Shown here: positions 26,591 through 35,337 of the stretch, piece after piece | How positions within the stretch are numbered: the stretch's first letter is position 1 | Layout of the letters: each line of letters starts with the position of its first letter | Assembly (NCBI GenBank): GCA_000344275.1 | Contig: AORU01000003.1 | Coordinates: 1-64,000, forward strand | Direction: 5' to 3' | DNA: 64,000 bases | Source of the DNA: Streptococcus oralis subsp. tigurinus AZ_3a | GTDB lineage: Bacteria; Bacillota; Bacilli; Lactobacillales; Streptococcaceae | Program-made: the position numbers and the translations under genes | Notes under the pieces: generated by a model | Databases searched by the model: none | What the model was told of the DNA's origin: nothing | Seen by the model: only the letters and a program-made list of their open reading frames with translations

Positions 26591-27106
26591 CTATTTTTTA
26601 TTTTCTTGAAATGCTACACCTTCATGTTGCAAGAGCCAGGCTTTCTTTTCGACTCCAGATGCATAGCCTGTCAAGCGATTGCCTGATCCCAGCACACGAT
26701 GACAGGGAACGAGTATGGACCAAGGATTGCGCCCCACTGCTTCTCCAATCGCTTGGGCAGAAGCCACTTGCAGGTCTTGAGCTATTTGTCCATAAGTTAC
26801 TGTCTGACCATAAGGAATGGCCTGTAAATAAGTCCAGACTCGCTTTTCAAAATCTGTTCCAATAGGAGCCAAAGGTAAGTCAGATAGATCCTGAACACTG
26901 CCTTCGAAATAGGTATCTAAATAGGAAATAACTTGCTCTAATACAGGATGGCTAGCAACTTCTTCTATCGTTTCATCTCCTAATCCCCTCTCAAAATGAG
27001 TTTGGTCCTGCACCCAAATTCCATACAGATATTGCTCATCAGCAACTAAGGACAAGGTTCCAATTGGCGACGGGTAGAGCATCTTTGCGTACTTTTTCTG
27101 CTTCAT
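26591..27106 (-). CDS. ogt: Methylated-DNA--protein-cysteine S-methyltransferase
   Basis: A 171-residue suicide DNA-repair protein that moves methyl groups from O6-methylguanine to its own Cys. The active-site VPCHRVLG and the DNA-recognition helix segment AIGEAVGRNPWSILVPCHR are present, as is GYASGVEKKAWLLQHE. Its start overlaps the GNAT stop by four bases, so the two are translationally coupled. Confidence 0.94.
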   Translation of the reverse strand: MKQKKYAKMLYPSPIGTLSLVADEQYLYGIWVQDQTHFERGLGDETIEEVASHPVLEQVISYLDTYFEGSVQDLSDLPLAPIGTDFEKRVWTYLQAIPYGQTVTYGQIAQDLQVASAQAIGEAVGRNPWSILVPCHRVLGSGNRLTGYASGVEKKAWLLQHEGVAFQENKK

Positions 27107-27597
27107 TTTTTTAATTTCTGATAGGCCAAACGTTCCCCATCAACTGGAACCTTACCAACCTGTTGGAAGCCTAGCTTTTCAAAGATATGCTGCATGGCCT
27201 TGTTTTCTGCATGCGTATCTGAACGAAAATCTAGATAATCAAAACCTTCAATCAAGCCTTCTAGGAAAGTCTGAACAACACCTTGTCCTTGGACATCTGC
27301 TGCCACAGCGATACGGTGAAAGATCAGATATTCTGATTCTCCCCCCTGCCAACTCCCTTCATAAATGGCTTCATAGGATTTCTCTGGGCTCTTGGTCACA
27401 GCAGCATAGGCTAGTAGTTCTCCTTCTTCCAAGGCCACATAAGCTTGACCAGAGATGATATCATCAATAATGATGTCGGCATTTGGATAGCCATTTTGCC
27501 ACTGGTCGCTACCAGACTTTGCTAAGCACTTTTTGGCATCCTCCATCACCTGCATAATCGCATCAACTTCGTTTGGAAAAGCTAAACGAATCTCCAT
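27103..27597 (-). CDS. GNAT-family N-acetyltransferase
   Basis: A 164-residue acetyltransferase. The acetyl-CoA motif A is seen as HRIAVAADVQGQGVVQTFLE (a variant of the R/QxxGxG/A loop), and motif B as FDYLDFRSDTHAENKAMQHI then FEKLGF. The substrate is unknown. AGGGGA lies before the ATG. First gene of a GNAT, ogt and possibly ArsC-like unit, divergent from the DUF1836 gene. Confidence 0.88.
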   Translation of the reverse strand: MEIRLAFPNEVDAIMQVMEDAKKCLAKSGSDQWQNGYPNADIIIDDIISGQAYVALEEGELLAYAAVTKSPEKSYEAIYEGSWQGGESEYLIFHRIAVAADVQGQGVVQTFLEGLIEGFDYLDFRSDTHAENKAMQHIFEKLGFQQVGKVPVDGERLAYQKLKK

Positions 27598-27668
27598 ATT
27601 TTCCCCTCATTTCTAACCGTTTTCTCTCATCATAGCATAATTTAAAGCTTTCTACAAGCTGTTGAAAC

Positions 27669-27714
27669 TTGACTTTTGTTTTTTATTATTTTATAATCTA
27701 GTTATCAAAACTAG
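27669..27714 (+). promoter_or_regulatory. Strong promoter with overlapping inverted repeat (possible operator)
   Basis: TTGACT (27669-27674), a 17-base spacer and TATAAT (27692-27697) form a near-consensus promoter. Directly after the -10 lies CTAGTT, five bases, AACTAG (27698-27714), which would cover the transcription start. As the first gene encodes a likely DNA-binding protein, autorepression is plausible. Confidence 0.7.
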
Positions 27715-27731
27715 ATAAAAAGGAGTTGGAA

Positions 27732-28178
27732 ATGAATTCTAACTTTTCCTACCCAAAATGGGAAGACATTCCAAACATTGACCTCTATCTGGATCAGGTT
27801 TTACTTTATGTCAATCAAGTCTGTGCCCCTATCTCTCCAGATAAAGACAAGGGTCTAACAGCATCCATGGTCAATAACTATGTCAAACATGGTTACCTGA
27901 CAAAGCCAGACAAGAAAAAATACCAACGCAAACAGATTGCACGTTTGATTGCTATTACTACTCTCAAGTCTGTCTTTTCGATCCAAGAAATCGCTCAGAC
28001 CCTCAATACTCTGCAAACTCAAGCGAGCTCAGACCAGCTCTACGATGCTTTTGTGGACTGTATGAACCATGGGATTGATCCAGAAAATCCTATTATCCAA
28101 ACCAGCTGTCAAACGGTTAAACTCTATCATCAAACTCTAGACTTAATCCTTATCAAAGAAGAGGAGGAAATCCAATGA
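27732..28178 (+). CDS. DUF1836-family putative transcriptional regulator
   Basis: A 148-residue protein matching the DUF1836 (YkrK-like) family. The N-terminal half has TASMVNNYVKHGYLTKPDKK then QIARLIAITTLKSVFS, which reads as a MerR-like winged helix. No membrane segment. AAGGAG lies before the ATG at 27732; a TTG two codons earlier is less likely. It overlaps the hemolysin-III-like gene by four bases, so it probably controls that gene or is controlled with it. Confidence 0.82.
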   Translation: MNSNFSYPKWEDIPNIDLYLDQVLLYVNQVCAPISPDKDKGLTASMVNNYVKHGYLTKPDKKKYQRKQIARLIAITTLKSVFSIQEIAQTLNTLQTQASSDQLYDAFVDCMNHGIDPENPIIQTSCQTVKLYHQTLDLILIKEEEEIQ

Positions 28179-28822
28179 ATACCAGTCTAAAACTCAGTAA
28201 AAAACTCAGTTTTGGAGAGGAAATTGCTAATAGCGTGACCCATGCTGTGGGTGCCGTTATCATGCTCATCCTACTCCCCATTTCATCCACCTATAGTTAT
28301 GAAGCACACGGATTTTTATCATCTTTTGGCGTTTCTATCTTTGTTATCAGTCTCTTTCTCATGTTCCTCTCGTCAACTATTTACCACTCTATGGCCTATG
28401 GTTCGACCCACAAATACGTCTTGCGGATCATCGACCATTCTATGATTTATGTGGCTATCGCAGGCTCTTATACGCCGGTCGTATTGACTTTGATGAATAA
28501 TTGGTTTGGCTATCTGATCATTGCCATTCAGTGGGGAACGACCATCTTTGGCATCCTCTATAAAATCTTTGCTAAAAAGGTCAATGAGAAATTCAGCCTT
28601 GCCCTTTACCTGATCATGGGCTGGTTGGTTCTAGCTATCATTCCTGCCATTATCAGTCAAACAACGCCAATTTTCTGGAGTCTCATGGTAACTGGCGGAC
28701 TCTGTTATACAGTTGGAGCTGGATTTTACGCTAAGAAAAAACCTTATTTCCACATGATCTGGCATCTCTTTATCTTAGCTGCGTCTGCTCTCCAGTACAT
28801 TGCTATTGTTTATTTCATGTAA
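28175..28822 (+). CDS. Hemolysin III / PAQR-family membrane protein
   Basis: A 215-residue protein with seven spans. The family motifs are present: NSVTHAVGA in the first span, SSTIYHSM, RIIDHSMIYVAIAGSYTPV, and HMIWHLFILAASALQY near the end. The His, Asp and Ser residues are the ones that form a buried metal site in PAQR receptors, suggesting a membrane hydrolase-like activity. The hemolysin name comes from a Bacillus cereus protein, and real lytic activity is not implied. Coupled to the DUF1836 gene. Confidence 0.9.
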   Translation: MNTSLKLSKKLSFGEEIANSVTHAVGAVIMLILLPISSTYSYEAHGFLSSFGVSIFVISLFLMFLSSTIYHSMAYGSTHKYVLRIIDHSMIYVAIAGSYTPVVLTLMNNWFGYLIIAIQWGTTIFGILYKIFAKKVNEKFSLALYLIMGWLVLAIIPAIISQTTPIFWSLMVTGGLCYTVGAGFYAKKKPYFHMIWHLFILAASALQYIAIVYFM

Positions 28823-28851
28823 AAAAGTTGAGAATCTTTTCTCAACTTTTT
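28822..28851. terminator. Bidirectional terminator between the hemolysin-III-like gene and pdxT
   Basis: A 13-bp stem (28822-28834 with 28839-28851) with a four-base loop and A/T runs on both sides. It reaches into the last codons of pdxT. Confidence 0.88.
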
Positions 28852-29423
28852 TCTTTACACATATTAATAAAATACTGGTGCAAGCTTACATCATCTGTTA
28901 ACTCTGGATGAAAAGAGGTCACCAGCATATTTTTTTCTTGAGCTGCAACGATTTGGTCGTCTAGGGTTGCTAGGATTTCAACACCCTCTCCAAGACTACT
29001 GATAATTGGTCCGCGGATAAAGGTCATTGGAATCTTGCCAACTCCCTTACATTCTGCCTCTGTATAGAAGCTTCCCAGTTGGCGGCCATAGGCATTGCGC
29101 TCAACCACTATATCCATAGTTCCAAAATGACTCTCTTCCTGAGAAGTGATTTCCTTAGCCAGCAAAATCAAGCCTGCGCAAGTACCAAAAACGGGAAGAC
29201 CAGATAAAATGGCTTCTCGGATTGGAACCAGCATCTGCTGGTCACGCAAGAGTTTGCCCATTGTTGTAGACTCACCTCCAGGTAATATCAAACCGGACAA
29301 GTCACTCTGATGCTGTTGAAAATCATCTAAATTTCTGATTTCAACACTAACAACACCTAACTTTTCTAGCACTTTAGCATGCTCTTCAAAGGCACCTTGC
29401 AAGGCTAATATTCCGATTTTCAT
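28842..29423 (-). CDS. pdxT: Pyridoxal 5'-phosphate synthase glutaminase subunit
   Basis: A 193-residue class I glutaminase that releases ammonia for PLP synthesis. [10 protein letters not shown] near residue 45, the nucleophile Cys in [10 protein letters not shown], and the His-Glu pair in [10 protein letters not shown] are intact. It starts directly after the pdxS stop with no gap and forms a complex with it. Confidence 0.97.
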   Translation of the reverse strand: MKIGILALQGAFEEHAKVLEKLGVVSVEIRNLDDFQQHQSDLSGLILPGGESTTMGKLLRDQQMLVPIREAILSGLPVFGTCAGLILLAKEITSQEESHFGTMDIVVERNAYGRQLGSFYTEAECKGVGKIPMTFIRGPIISSLGEGVEILATLDDQIVAAQEKNMLVTSFHPELTDDVSLHQYFINMCKEKS

Positions 29424-30299
29424 CTATTTTCCTCGCTCAGCCATGAGAATTTGGATTTCATTCTCATTGATACCAACCATGGCTTCCCCAAGATCTTCTG
29501 AAATTTGTGCTAAGATTTGTGGGTTTTGGTAATTGGTTACGGCTTTGACAATGGCACTTGCTCGTTTAACAGGGTCGCCTGATTTGAAAATACCTGAACC
29601 GACAAAGACGCCCTCTGCTCCCAATTGCATCATCAGCGCAGCATCTGCTGGCGTTGCAACACCTCCAGCTGCAAAGTTTACAACTGGCAATTTTCCATGT
29701 TCATGGACATACTGAACCAATTCAATAGGGACTTGGAGTTCTTTTGCTGCGACATAGAGTTCATCTTCGCGTAGATTTTGAATACGGCGAATTTCTTGAT
29801 TCATCATGCGCATATGACGAACGGCTTGAACGATGTCACCTGTACCCGGTTCTCCTTTTGTCCGAATCATAGAAGCTCCTTCAGCGATACGACGCAAGGC
29901 TTCGCCCAAGTCCTTGGCCCCACAGACAAAAGGAACTTGGAATTCCTTCTTATCCACATGGAAACGGTCATCAGCTGGAGACAGCACTTCACTCTCATCG
30001 ATATAGTCAATCTCAATAGCCTCTAAAATCTGAGCTTCAACAAAATGCCCGATTCTAACCTTTGCCATCACTGGAATACTGACCGCTTCTTGGATTTCCT
30101 TAATCATCTTTGGATCACTCATACGGGAAACCCCACCAGCTGCACGAATATCAGCTGGAATCCGCTCCAAGGCCATAACAGCTGCCGCACCAGCAGCCTC
30201 TGCGATGCGAGCCTGTTCAGGGTTCTGAACGTCCATGATAACCCCACCTTTGAGCATCTGTGCCAAGTTTTTATTTAGTTCATAACAATTTTCAGTCAT
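29424..30299 (-). CDS. pdxS: Pyridoxal 5'-phosphate synthase lyase subunit
   Basis: A 291-residue TIM-barrel synthase that builds PLP from ribose 5-phosphate, glyceraldehyde 3-phosphate and ammonia. [20 protein letters not shown] at the N-terminus, the Lys in [10 protein letters not shown], and [14 protein letters not shown] are family hallmarks. GAGGAT precedes the ATG. Its PLP would serve the cysteine desulfurase and other aminotransferase-fold enzymes. Confidence 0.97.
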   Translation of the reverse strand: MTENCYELNKNLAQMLKGGVIMDVQNPEQARIAEAAGAAAVMALERIPADIRAAGGVSRMSDPKMIKEIQEAVSIPVMAKVRIGHFVEAQILEAIEIDYIDESEVLSPADDRFHVDKKEFQVPFVCGAKDLGEALRRIAEGASMIRTKGEPGTGDIVQAVRHMRMMNQEIRRIQNLREDELYVAAKELQVPIELVQYVHEHGKLPVVNFAAGGVATPADAALMMQLGAEGVFVGSGIFKSGDPVKRASAIVKAVTNYQNPQILAQISEDLGEAMVGINENEIQILMAERGK

Positions 30300-30338
30300 T
30301 TCTTAATCCTCATCATTTGTATTGGTAGCTACCATTTC

Positions 30339-30367
30339 ATTTTAAGCCAGATTAGAATGAAGTACAA
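30339..30367 (-). promoter_or_regulatory. Promoter of pdxST
   Basis: Minus strand TTGTAC (30362-30367), a 17-base spacer and TAAAAT (30339-30344). No PdxR-type gene or clear operator is seen in the window. Confidence 0.65.
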
Positions 30368-30403
30368 GATAGAAAAACAATCATTGTCTGGGTACAAATG
30401 GAT

Positions 30404-30442
30404 TAAAAAAACTATCTGACCTTAACTTAAGGCCAGATAGTT
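30404..30442 (-). terminator. Terminator of nox
   Basis: A long stem with one mismatch (30410-30424 with 30428-30442), followed on the minus strand by seven T. It lies just past the nox stop. Confidence 0.88.
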
Positions 30443-30451
30443 CAGCTATTG

Positions 30452-31831
30452 TTATTTTTCAGCTGTAAGTGCAGCCATTGTGATGTAGTTGTATGGTTTG
30501 TTGAAATGTGGCAAGAAGAATAGGTCTGTCAAGGCCAATTTATCAATTGTCACATGCTCTTGGATAGCAAGTGAGAACATGTGGATTCCCATGCTGATAG
30601 CGGCATCATGTGAAACCATTTGTGCACCAAGAATTTCACGGCTATCTTTGTCAAAGACAATCTTGATGGCAACTTCATGGTTGTCATGTTTCATGAATTC
30701 TGGTTTTTGAAGATCGTTAAAGCCTGTTTCAGTTGCATTGTAACCAGCAGCTTTAGCTTTTTCAAGAGTCAAACCAGTTGAAACCATATGAAGACCATAG
30801 ATAGAGATACCGTTTGAACCTTGTACACCGATTCCTTCCAATTCATGTCCACAAGCATTGTAAGCACCAACGATACCAGTACGAACAGCGTTTGAAGCAA
30901 GCGCGATGTAGCTAGTGTCTTTACGAGCATTGTCATAAACAGTCGCACAGTCACCAACAGCGTATACACCTGGGATAGATGTTTCTTGTTTCTTGTCTAC
31001 AAGGAAGGCACCGTTGTGGAAAAGTTCAATCTTACCGTCAGCAAGAGCTGTGTTTGGACGGAAACCAACTGCAAGAACCACCATATCCACATCAAATGTT
31101 TCTTTGTCTGTTACCAAGCGTTCAACTTTACCGTCACCTTGGATGGCTTTAACTGTTTGACCAAGTGCCAAGCGGATGTTATGGTCTTCCAAGTTCTTCG
31201 CCATCATTTGGGTGAAGTCTTTGTCATAGTAGCCGTTCAAGACAGTATCTACAATGTCAACAAGGACAACTTCTTTGCCAAGACGCTCAAAGGCTTCAGC
31301 AAGTTCTACACCGATGTAACCACCACCAACAACGGCAATGCGCTCAAGGTGTTTGCTCTTGTCTTCAAGTTTTTCAATAACTTCTTCAGCGTTTTGGTAC
31401 AATTTAACAAATTGTACATTTTCAAGAGTTGCTTTGAATTCGCGGTTACCTTTAACAATTTCAACACCTTCGATTGGAGGCAAGATTGGAGTTGAACCAG
31501 TTGCAAAGATCAATTTATCATAAGACTCTTTGTGTTCTTTACCTTCAACTTCTGCAGTCACGACTTTGTTGTCATAGTCAATTGAAAGAACTGGCGAGTT
31601 CATGTAAACTTTAGCACCTTTTGCTTCCAATTTTTCTTTATCAGAGTAGAAGAGACCTTCTGGGCCATCAATTTGTTCCCCAATCCAAAGCGCCATTCCA
31701 CAACCAAGGAATGAAATATTAGAGTTTTGGTCAAATACTACGATTTCATTCTCATGACCAAAGTTATCCAACATCGTATTAATACAAGCTGTACCAGCGT
31801 GGTTAGCACCAACTACAACGATTTTACTCAT
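30452..31831 (-). CDS. nox: NADH oxidase, H2O-forming
   Basis: A 459-residue flavoprotein that reduces O2 to water with NADH, sparing the cell H2O2 and regenerating NAD. FAD-binding [16 protein letters not shown] at the N-terminus, the redox-active C44 in [10 protein letters not shown] (single Cys, sulfenic-acid type), NADH-binding [15 protein letters not shown], and [11 protein letters not shown]. It is controlled by a promoter with a perfect cre site. Divergent from the ApbE/FMN-reductase operon. Confidence 0.96.
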   Translation of the reverse strand: MSKIVVVGANHAGTACINTMLDNFGHENEIVVFDQNSNISFLGCGMALWIGEQIDGPEGLFYSDKEKLEAKGAKVYMNSPVLSIDYDNKVVTAEVEGKEHKESYDKLIFATGSTPILPPIEGVEIVKGNREFKATLENVQFVKLYQNAEEVIEKLEDKSKHLERIAVVGGGYIGVELAEAFERLGKEVVLVDIVDTVLNGYYDKDFTQMMAKNLEDHNIRLALGQTVKAIQGDGKVERLVTDKETFDVDMVVLAVGFRPNTALADGKIELFHNGAFLVDKKQETSIPGVYAVGDCATVYDNARKDTSYIALASNAVRTGIVGAYNACGHELEGIGVQGSNGISIYGLHMVSTGLTLEKAKAAGYNATETGFNDLQKPEFMKHDNHEVAIKIVFDKDSREILGAQMVSHDAAISMGIHMFSLAIQEHVTIDKLALTDLFFLPHFNKPYNYITMAALTAEK

Positions 31832-31869
31832 AGAAAAATTCCTACCTTTAATTTTTAATTTACTTTTCT

Positions 31870-31898
31870 AGTATATCATTTATTGTTAGCGTTTACAA
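31870..31898 (-). promoter_or_regulatory. nox promoter with a perfect cre site over the -35
   Basis: Minus strand TTGTAA (31893-31898), a 17-base spacer and TATACT (31870-31875), with TGA before the -10. The 15-mer at 31884-31898, TTGTAAACGCTAACA, matches the cre consensus at every position and includes the -35. CcpA bound here would block RNA polymerase. Confidence 0.82.
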
Positions 31899-32018
31899 GA
31901 GATTTGCTCAGAATTCTCTGTTTTTCAGAAAAAATACACTTAATATTGACAAACCTTATTTTTCTATCGTTTTCATATTAATTCTGAGCATATTTCTTGA
32001 CTTTTTATCAAAATCCAT

Positions 32019-32047
32019 TTGTGAAAACGCTGACTTTATGGTATGCT
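32019..32047 (+). promoter_or_regulatory. Promoter of the apbE operon with a cre-like site
   Basis: TTGTGA (32019-32024), a 17-base spacer and TATGCT (32042-32047). GTGAAAACGCTGACT (32021-32035) matches the cre consensus at 12 of 15 positions and covers the -35 as in the divergent nox promoter. Confidence 0.68.
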
Positions 32048-32137
32048 AGTTACATGGAAATAAAATGTAAGGGGTTTAATTTTTCTTTAACGATCTTATA
32101 TTGAATGATTTCCTATGAAAAGAAAGGAGCTGGTAGC

Positions 32138-33067
32138 TTGCCTCTTCATTCACGTTCTGAACGGCTAATGGGAACAACTATCACGATTTCATTAGTAGAT
32201 GAACAGGCTGATTGCCTACTTCAAGGAGCCTTTGATTTGCTCAAGGAGCTCGAATACCGCTTCAATGCCAATAGTCAAGAATCCGAACTGATGGAAATCA
32301 ACTATCAGGCTGGAATCGCACCTGTTAAGGTTCATCCTGACCTATTTGAACTGATTGCTCTTGGACTAGAGCATAGCTTAGCTCCGTCTAGCCATCTAAA
32401 TATCAGTATTGGTCCCTTGATTCAAACCTGGCGAATCGGATTTGCAGATGCACGACTTCCAGAGTTAAACGAAATCGAAGCCGTCTTGCCACTAGTTGAC
32501 ACACATTTTATCAAGTTAGATCCGACTAGCTCTACTGTCTTTTTAGAGAAGAAAGGAATGAAGCTTGATCTAGGTTGCTTAGCCAAGGGCTATAGTGCAG
32601 ATAAGGTTGCCCAGTATTTAAAAACACACGGTGTCACCTCTTCCTTGATCAATCTCGGAGGAAATATCCTCACCATCGGGAATAACCAAGCCAAAGAAGG
32701 GAAAGCCTGGCAGATTGGGATTCAAGATCCGCGAAATCCTCGTGGCAATCATCTCCTAACCATTCCTGCGTCTAACAAATCCGTTGTCACTTCAGGTATT
32801 TATGAACGCCACCTGACAGTAGATGGAAAAGACTATCACCATATCTTTGATAGTGAGACAGGATTTCCTGTCGAAACAGACCTCGCTAGCCTAACGATTA
32901 TCTCAGATAAATCCGTTGATGGTGAGATTTGGACAACCCGCCTTTTCGGAGAACGTAGCGCTTCTATCCTCTGGCAAGTCGAAAGTTTAGATGGTATCGA
33001 AGCCATCCTCATCGACAAAGAGGGACGCCTTGCATGTTCTTCAGGCCTTCAAAATTGTATTATGTAA
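32138..33067 (+). CDS. apbE: FAD:protein FMN transferase (ApbE family), apparently cytoplasmic
   Basis: A 309-residue flavin transferase that attaches FMN through a phosphoester to Ser or Thr in target proteins. Visible are the RLMGTTITIS start motif, LDLGCLAKGYSADK, INLGGNIL, VTSGIYER and HHIFDSETGFPV. There is no signal peptide or lipobox, unlike the exported form, so it likely works in the cytoplasm. The start is taken as TTG at 32138, eight bases after AAAGGAG; an in-frame ATG at 32105 has no ribosome site. First gene of an operon with two FMN reductases, one of which carries target-like motifs. Confidence 0.88.
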   Translation: MPLHSRSERLMGTTITISLVDEQADCLLQGAFDLLKELEYRFNANSQESELMEINYQAGIAPVKVHPDLFELIALGLEHSLAPSSHLNISIGPLIQTWRIGFADARLPELNEIEAVLPLVDTHFIKLDPTSSTVFLEKKGMKLDLGCLAKGYSADKVAQYLKTHGVTSSLINLGGNILTIGNNQAKEGKAWQIGIQDPRNPRGNHLLTIPASNKSVVTSGIYERHLTVDGKDYHHIFDSETGFPVETDLASLTIISDKSVDGEIWTTRLFGERSASILWQVESLDGIEAILIDKEGRLACSSGLQNCIM

Positions 33068-33085
33068 AAAGAGAAAGGAAATCTC

Positions 33086-33691
33086 ATGCTAAAACTTATT
33101 GCCATTGTTGGAACGAACTCTAAACGTTCTACAAACCGCCAATTGCTCCAATACATGCAAAAACACTTTGCGGATAAAGCTGAAATCGAACTTGTTGAAA
33201 TCAAGGACATTCCTGTTTTCAACAAACCAGCAGATAAGCAACTTCCTGCTGACATTCTTGAAATTGCAGCTAAAATTGAAGCATCCGATGGTGTCATCAT
33301 AGGTACCCCTGAGTACGACCACTCTATCCCTGCAGTTTTGATGAGCGCTCTTGCTTGGCTATCTTACGGTATCTACCCACTTTTGAACAAACCAATCATG
33401 ATTACTGGTGCTTCATACGGTACACTTGGTTCATCTCGTGCCCAATTGCAACTTCGTCAAATCTTGAACGCTCCTGAAATCAAGGCAAATGTTCTACCAG
33501 ATGAATTCTTGCTTTCTCACTCTCTTCAATCATTTAACCCAAGTGGTGACTTGGTTGACCTTGATGTCATCAAGAAATTGGATGCCATCTTTGATGACTT
33601 CCGTATCTTTGTGAAGATTACTGAGAAATTGCGCAATGCACAAGAATTGCTTCGCAAAGATGCGGAAGAATTCGACTGGGAAAATTTGTAA
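33086..33691 (+). CDS. NADPH-dependent FMN reductase family protein
   Basis: A 201-residue flavodoxin-fold oxidoreductase. The phosphate loop is IVGTNSKRSTNRQLL at residues about 6-20, the flavin-contact motif is GTPEYDHSIPAVLM, and GASYGTLGSSRAQLQLR follows. It reduces FMN or a flavin-dependent substrate with NAD(P)H. Its next neighbour is a paralogue with extra C-terminal domains; here the chain ends after the reductase fold. It follows apbE by 18 bases with AGAAAGGAA as ribosome site. Confidence 0.92.
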   Translation: MLKLIAIVGTNSKRSTNRQLLQYMQKHFADKAEIELVEIKDIPVFNKPADKQLPADILEIAAKIEASDGVIIGTPEYDHSIPAVLMSALAWLSYGIYPLLNKPIMITGASYGTLGSSRAQLQLRQILNAPEIKANVLPDEFLLSHSLQSFNPSGDLVDLDVIKKLDAIFDDFRIFVKITEKLRNAQELLRKDAEEFDWENL

Positions 33692-33708
33692 GATAGGAGA
33701 CCGAAAGA

Positions 33709-34953
33709 ATGAAATTTGTTGGACTTGTTGGATCAAACTACGATCAATCATATAACCGCAAACTCTTGGAATTTATCCGTCGCAATTTCAAATTCAAATT
33801 TGAATTAGAAGTCCTTGAAATCGACGAAGTTCCAATGTTTAACCAAGACGAAAAATGGGACGAAAGTTTCCAATTGCGCTTCTTATATAACAAGATTACA
33901 CGTGCTGATGGTGTCATTATCGCCACTCCTGAGCACAACCACACTATCTCAGCTTCTCTCAAATCTGTTCTTGAATGGCTTTCATACGAAGTTCATCCAT
34001 TTGAAAACAAGCCTGTTATGATTGTGGGTGCATCATACTATGACCAAGGAACATCACGTGCCCAAGTTCACCTTCGTAAAATCCTTGATGCTCCAGGTGT
34101 CAATGCCTACACGCTTCCAGGTAACGAATTCCTTCTTGGTAAAGCTAAGGAAGCTTTTGATAACAACGGAAATATCACTAACGAAGGCACTGTTAAATTC
34201 CTTGAAACTTGTTTAGATAACTTTGTAAAATACGTAGGAGTCGTTTCAAAATTGAAAAAACCAAAACCAATCGAACCAGAAGACTTGGATTGTGGAAAAC
34301 CAATTGCTACAACCATTACAGAAGTTGATCCTGACGATCCAGAATGGGTAGAAAAAGTTGCTGCAATCACTGGAGCTGTTTCTGGTGATACCTATGTCAA
34401 ATTGGACCACGGTATCTTGACGGTTAACCAAATTGATATGTTCTTGAAAGCTATGCCATTTGAATTGACATACGCTGATGACAACAACCAATTCCTCTAC
34501 TACAATAACGCTCACCAAGATCCAGACACCATGTTTGCTAAACGTGTGCCACCTCAATCAGGTAGCCGTATGTCGACTGTTCATGGTTCTCTTCCACCAG
34601 CACGTATGAAGAACGTAGAGTGGGTTATCGGAACACTTCGCAACGGAAACCAAGAATACGTTCGTACGATCGTTCCAGGTTCTCCTGCAGGTGTCATCAA
34701 CACCCACAACTACCAAGCAATGTACTATCCTGATGGATCATACGCTGGTATCAATGAAATCGTCTTTAACTTCCAACCATGGCTTGACTGGTACCTAAAA
34801 GAGACTGGTCAACGTTTGGTAGGTGGTAGCGGACCATTTGCTCCTGCTGCTGGAGGTCATGGAGACGCCGATGCTACTTCCGGCGCTTCTGATTCAGGGG
34901 ATGCTGGAGGCCACGGTGGTGACGCTGACGCTACATCTGGCGCAAGCAACTAA
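33709..34953 (+). CDS. FMN reductase fused to a PAS-like domain and a tail with two flavinylation-like motifs
   Basis: A 414-residue protein in three parts. Residues 1-185 are an FMN reductase (VGSNYDQSYNRKLL, ATPEHNHTISASL, GASYYDQGTSRAQ) paralogous to the gene before it. Residues about 230-365 look like a PAS domain of the DUF438 type (LTVNQIDMFLKAMPFELTYA). Residues 380-414 are a Gly/Asp/Ala-rich tail with a repeated unit ending DATSGAS at 388-394 and 407-413. This resembles the D-x-x-S/T-G-A-T/S site modified by ApbE, encoded two genes upstream. Likely a cytoplasmic flavinylated NAD(P)H oxidoreductase; the electron acceptor is unknown. Confidence 0.88.
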   Translation: MKFVGLVGSNYDQSYNRKLLEFIRRNFKFKFELEVLEIDEVPMFNQDEKWDESFQLRFLYNKITRADGVIIATPEHNHTISASLKSVLEWLSYEVHPFENKPVMIVGASYYDQGTSRAQVHLRKILDAPGVNAYTLPGNEFLLGKAKEAFDNNGNITNEGTVKFLETCLDNFVKYVGVVSKLKKPKPIEPEDLDCGKPIATTITEVDPDDPEWVEKVAAITGAVSGDTYVKLDHGILTVNQIDMFLKAMPFELTYADDNNQFLYYNNAHQDPDTMFAKRVPPQSGSRMSTVHGSLPPARMKNVEWVIGTLRNGNQEYVRTIVPGSPAGVINTHNYQAMYYPDGSYAGINEIVFNFQPWLDWYLKETGQRLVGGSGPFAPAAGGHGDADATSGASDSGDAGGHGGDADATSGASN

Positions 34954-34960
34954 GAAACCA

Positions 34961-34985
34961 AAAAGGAGCTATTTGGCTCCTTTTG
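34961..34985 (+). terminator. Terminator of the apbE operon
   Basis: A 9-bp stem (34961-34969 with 34976-34984) with a six-base loop and a T run that continues beyond the stem. Confidence 0.85.
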
Positions 34986-34996
34986 TTATTACAACA

Positions 34997-35033
34997 GAAA
35001 AAGGGCTTGTAAATCATCTACAGCCCCCTTTCA
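34997..35033 (-). terminator. Terminator after the DUF896 gene
   Basis: Imperfect stem pairing 34998-35007 with about 35022-35033; on the minus strand it ends in a T run. It lies directly after the stop at 35036. Confidence 0.65.
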
Positions 35034-35035
35034 TT

Positions 35036-35293
35036 TTATGAGTTGGGATCATCTAAACTGCGACCGTGTAAACCTTTTTCACGTTGCACTTGGCGTAGTT
35101 TTTCTGGCGTTACATCATTTCCCTCTTCATCAATAATCTTAATTCCTTCAATATGGTGACGAACAGCACGACGATAGCCTTCGATATATTCCTCACGAAG
35201 TTTAGCTTGTTCCACTTTTTCAGCAGAAGTTAAGCCTTCTGTTTTTTTCTTTTTAGCGAGCTCGTTGATACGAGCGATTTTTTTTGAATCCAT
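35036..35293 (-). CDS. DUF896 / UPF0291 family small protein
   Basis: An 85-residue charged helical protein of the YnzC family. The conserved [12 protein letters not shown] at the N-terminus and [12 protein letters not shown] in the middle form a helical hairpin. No enzymatic motif. AAAGGAG precedes the ATG. It follows glyS by 44 bases on the same strand, so it may belong to the glyQS transcript. Function unknown. Confidence 0.92.
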   Translation of the reverse strand: MDSKKIARINELAKKKKTEGLTSAEKVEQAKLREEYIEGYRRAVRHHIEGIKIIDEEGNDVTPEKLRQVQREKGLHGRSLDDPNS

Positions 35294-35337
35294 GTTTATC
35301 TCCTTTGTAAAAAGATACAGTTCGTTTAATAGGGAGT

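Noticed and set aside
32105-32137. ATG start for apbE at 32105
   Set aside because: No ribosome site precedes it, while AAAGGAG sits eight bases before the TTG at 32138. I cannot fully exclude it.
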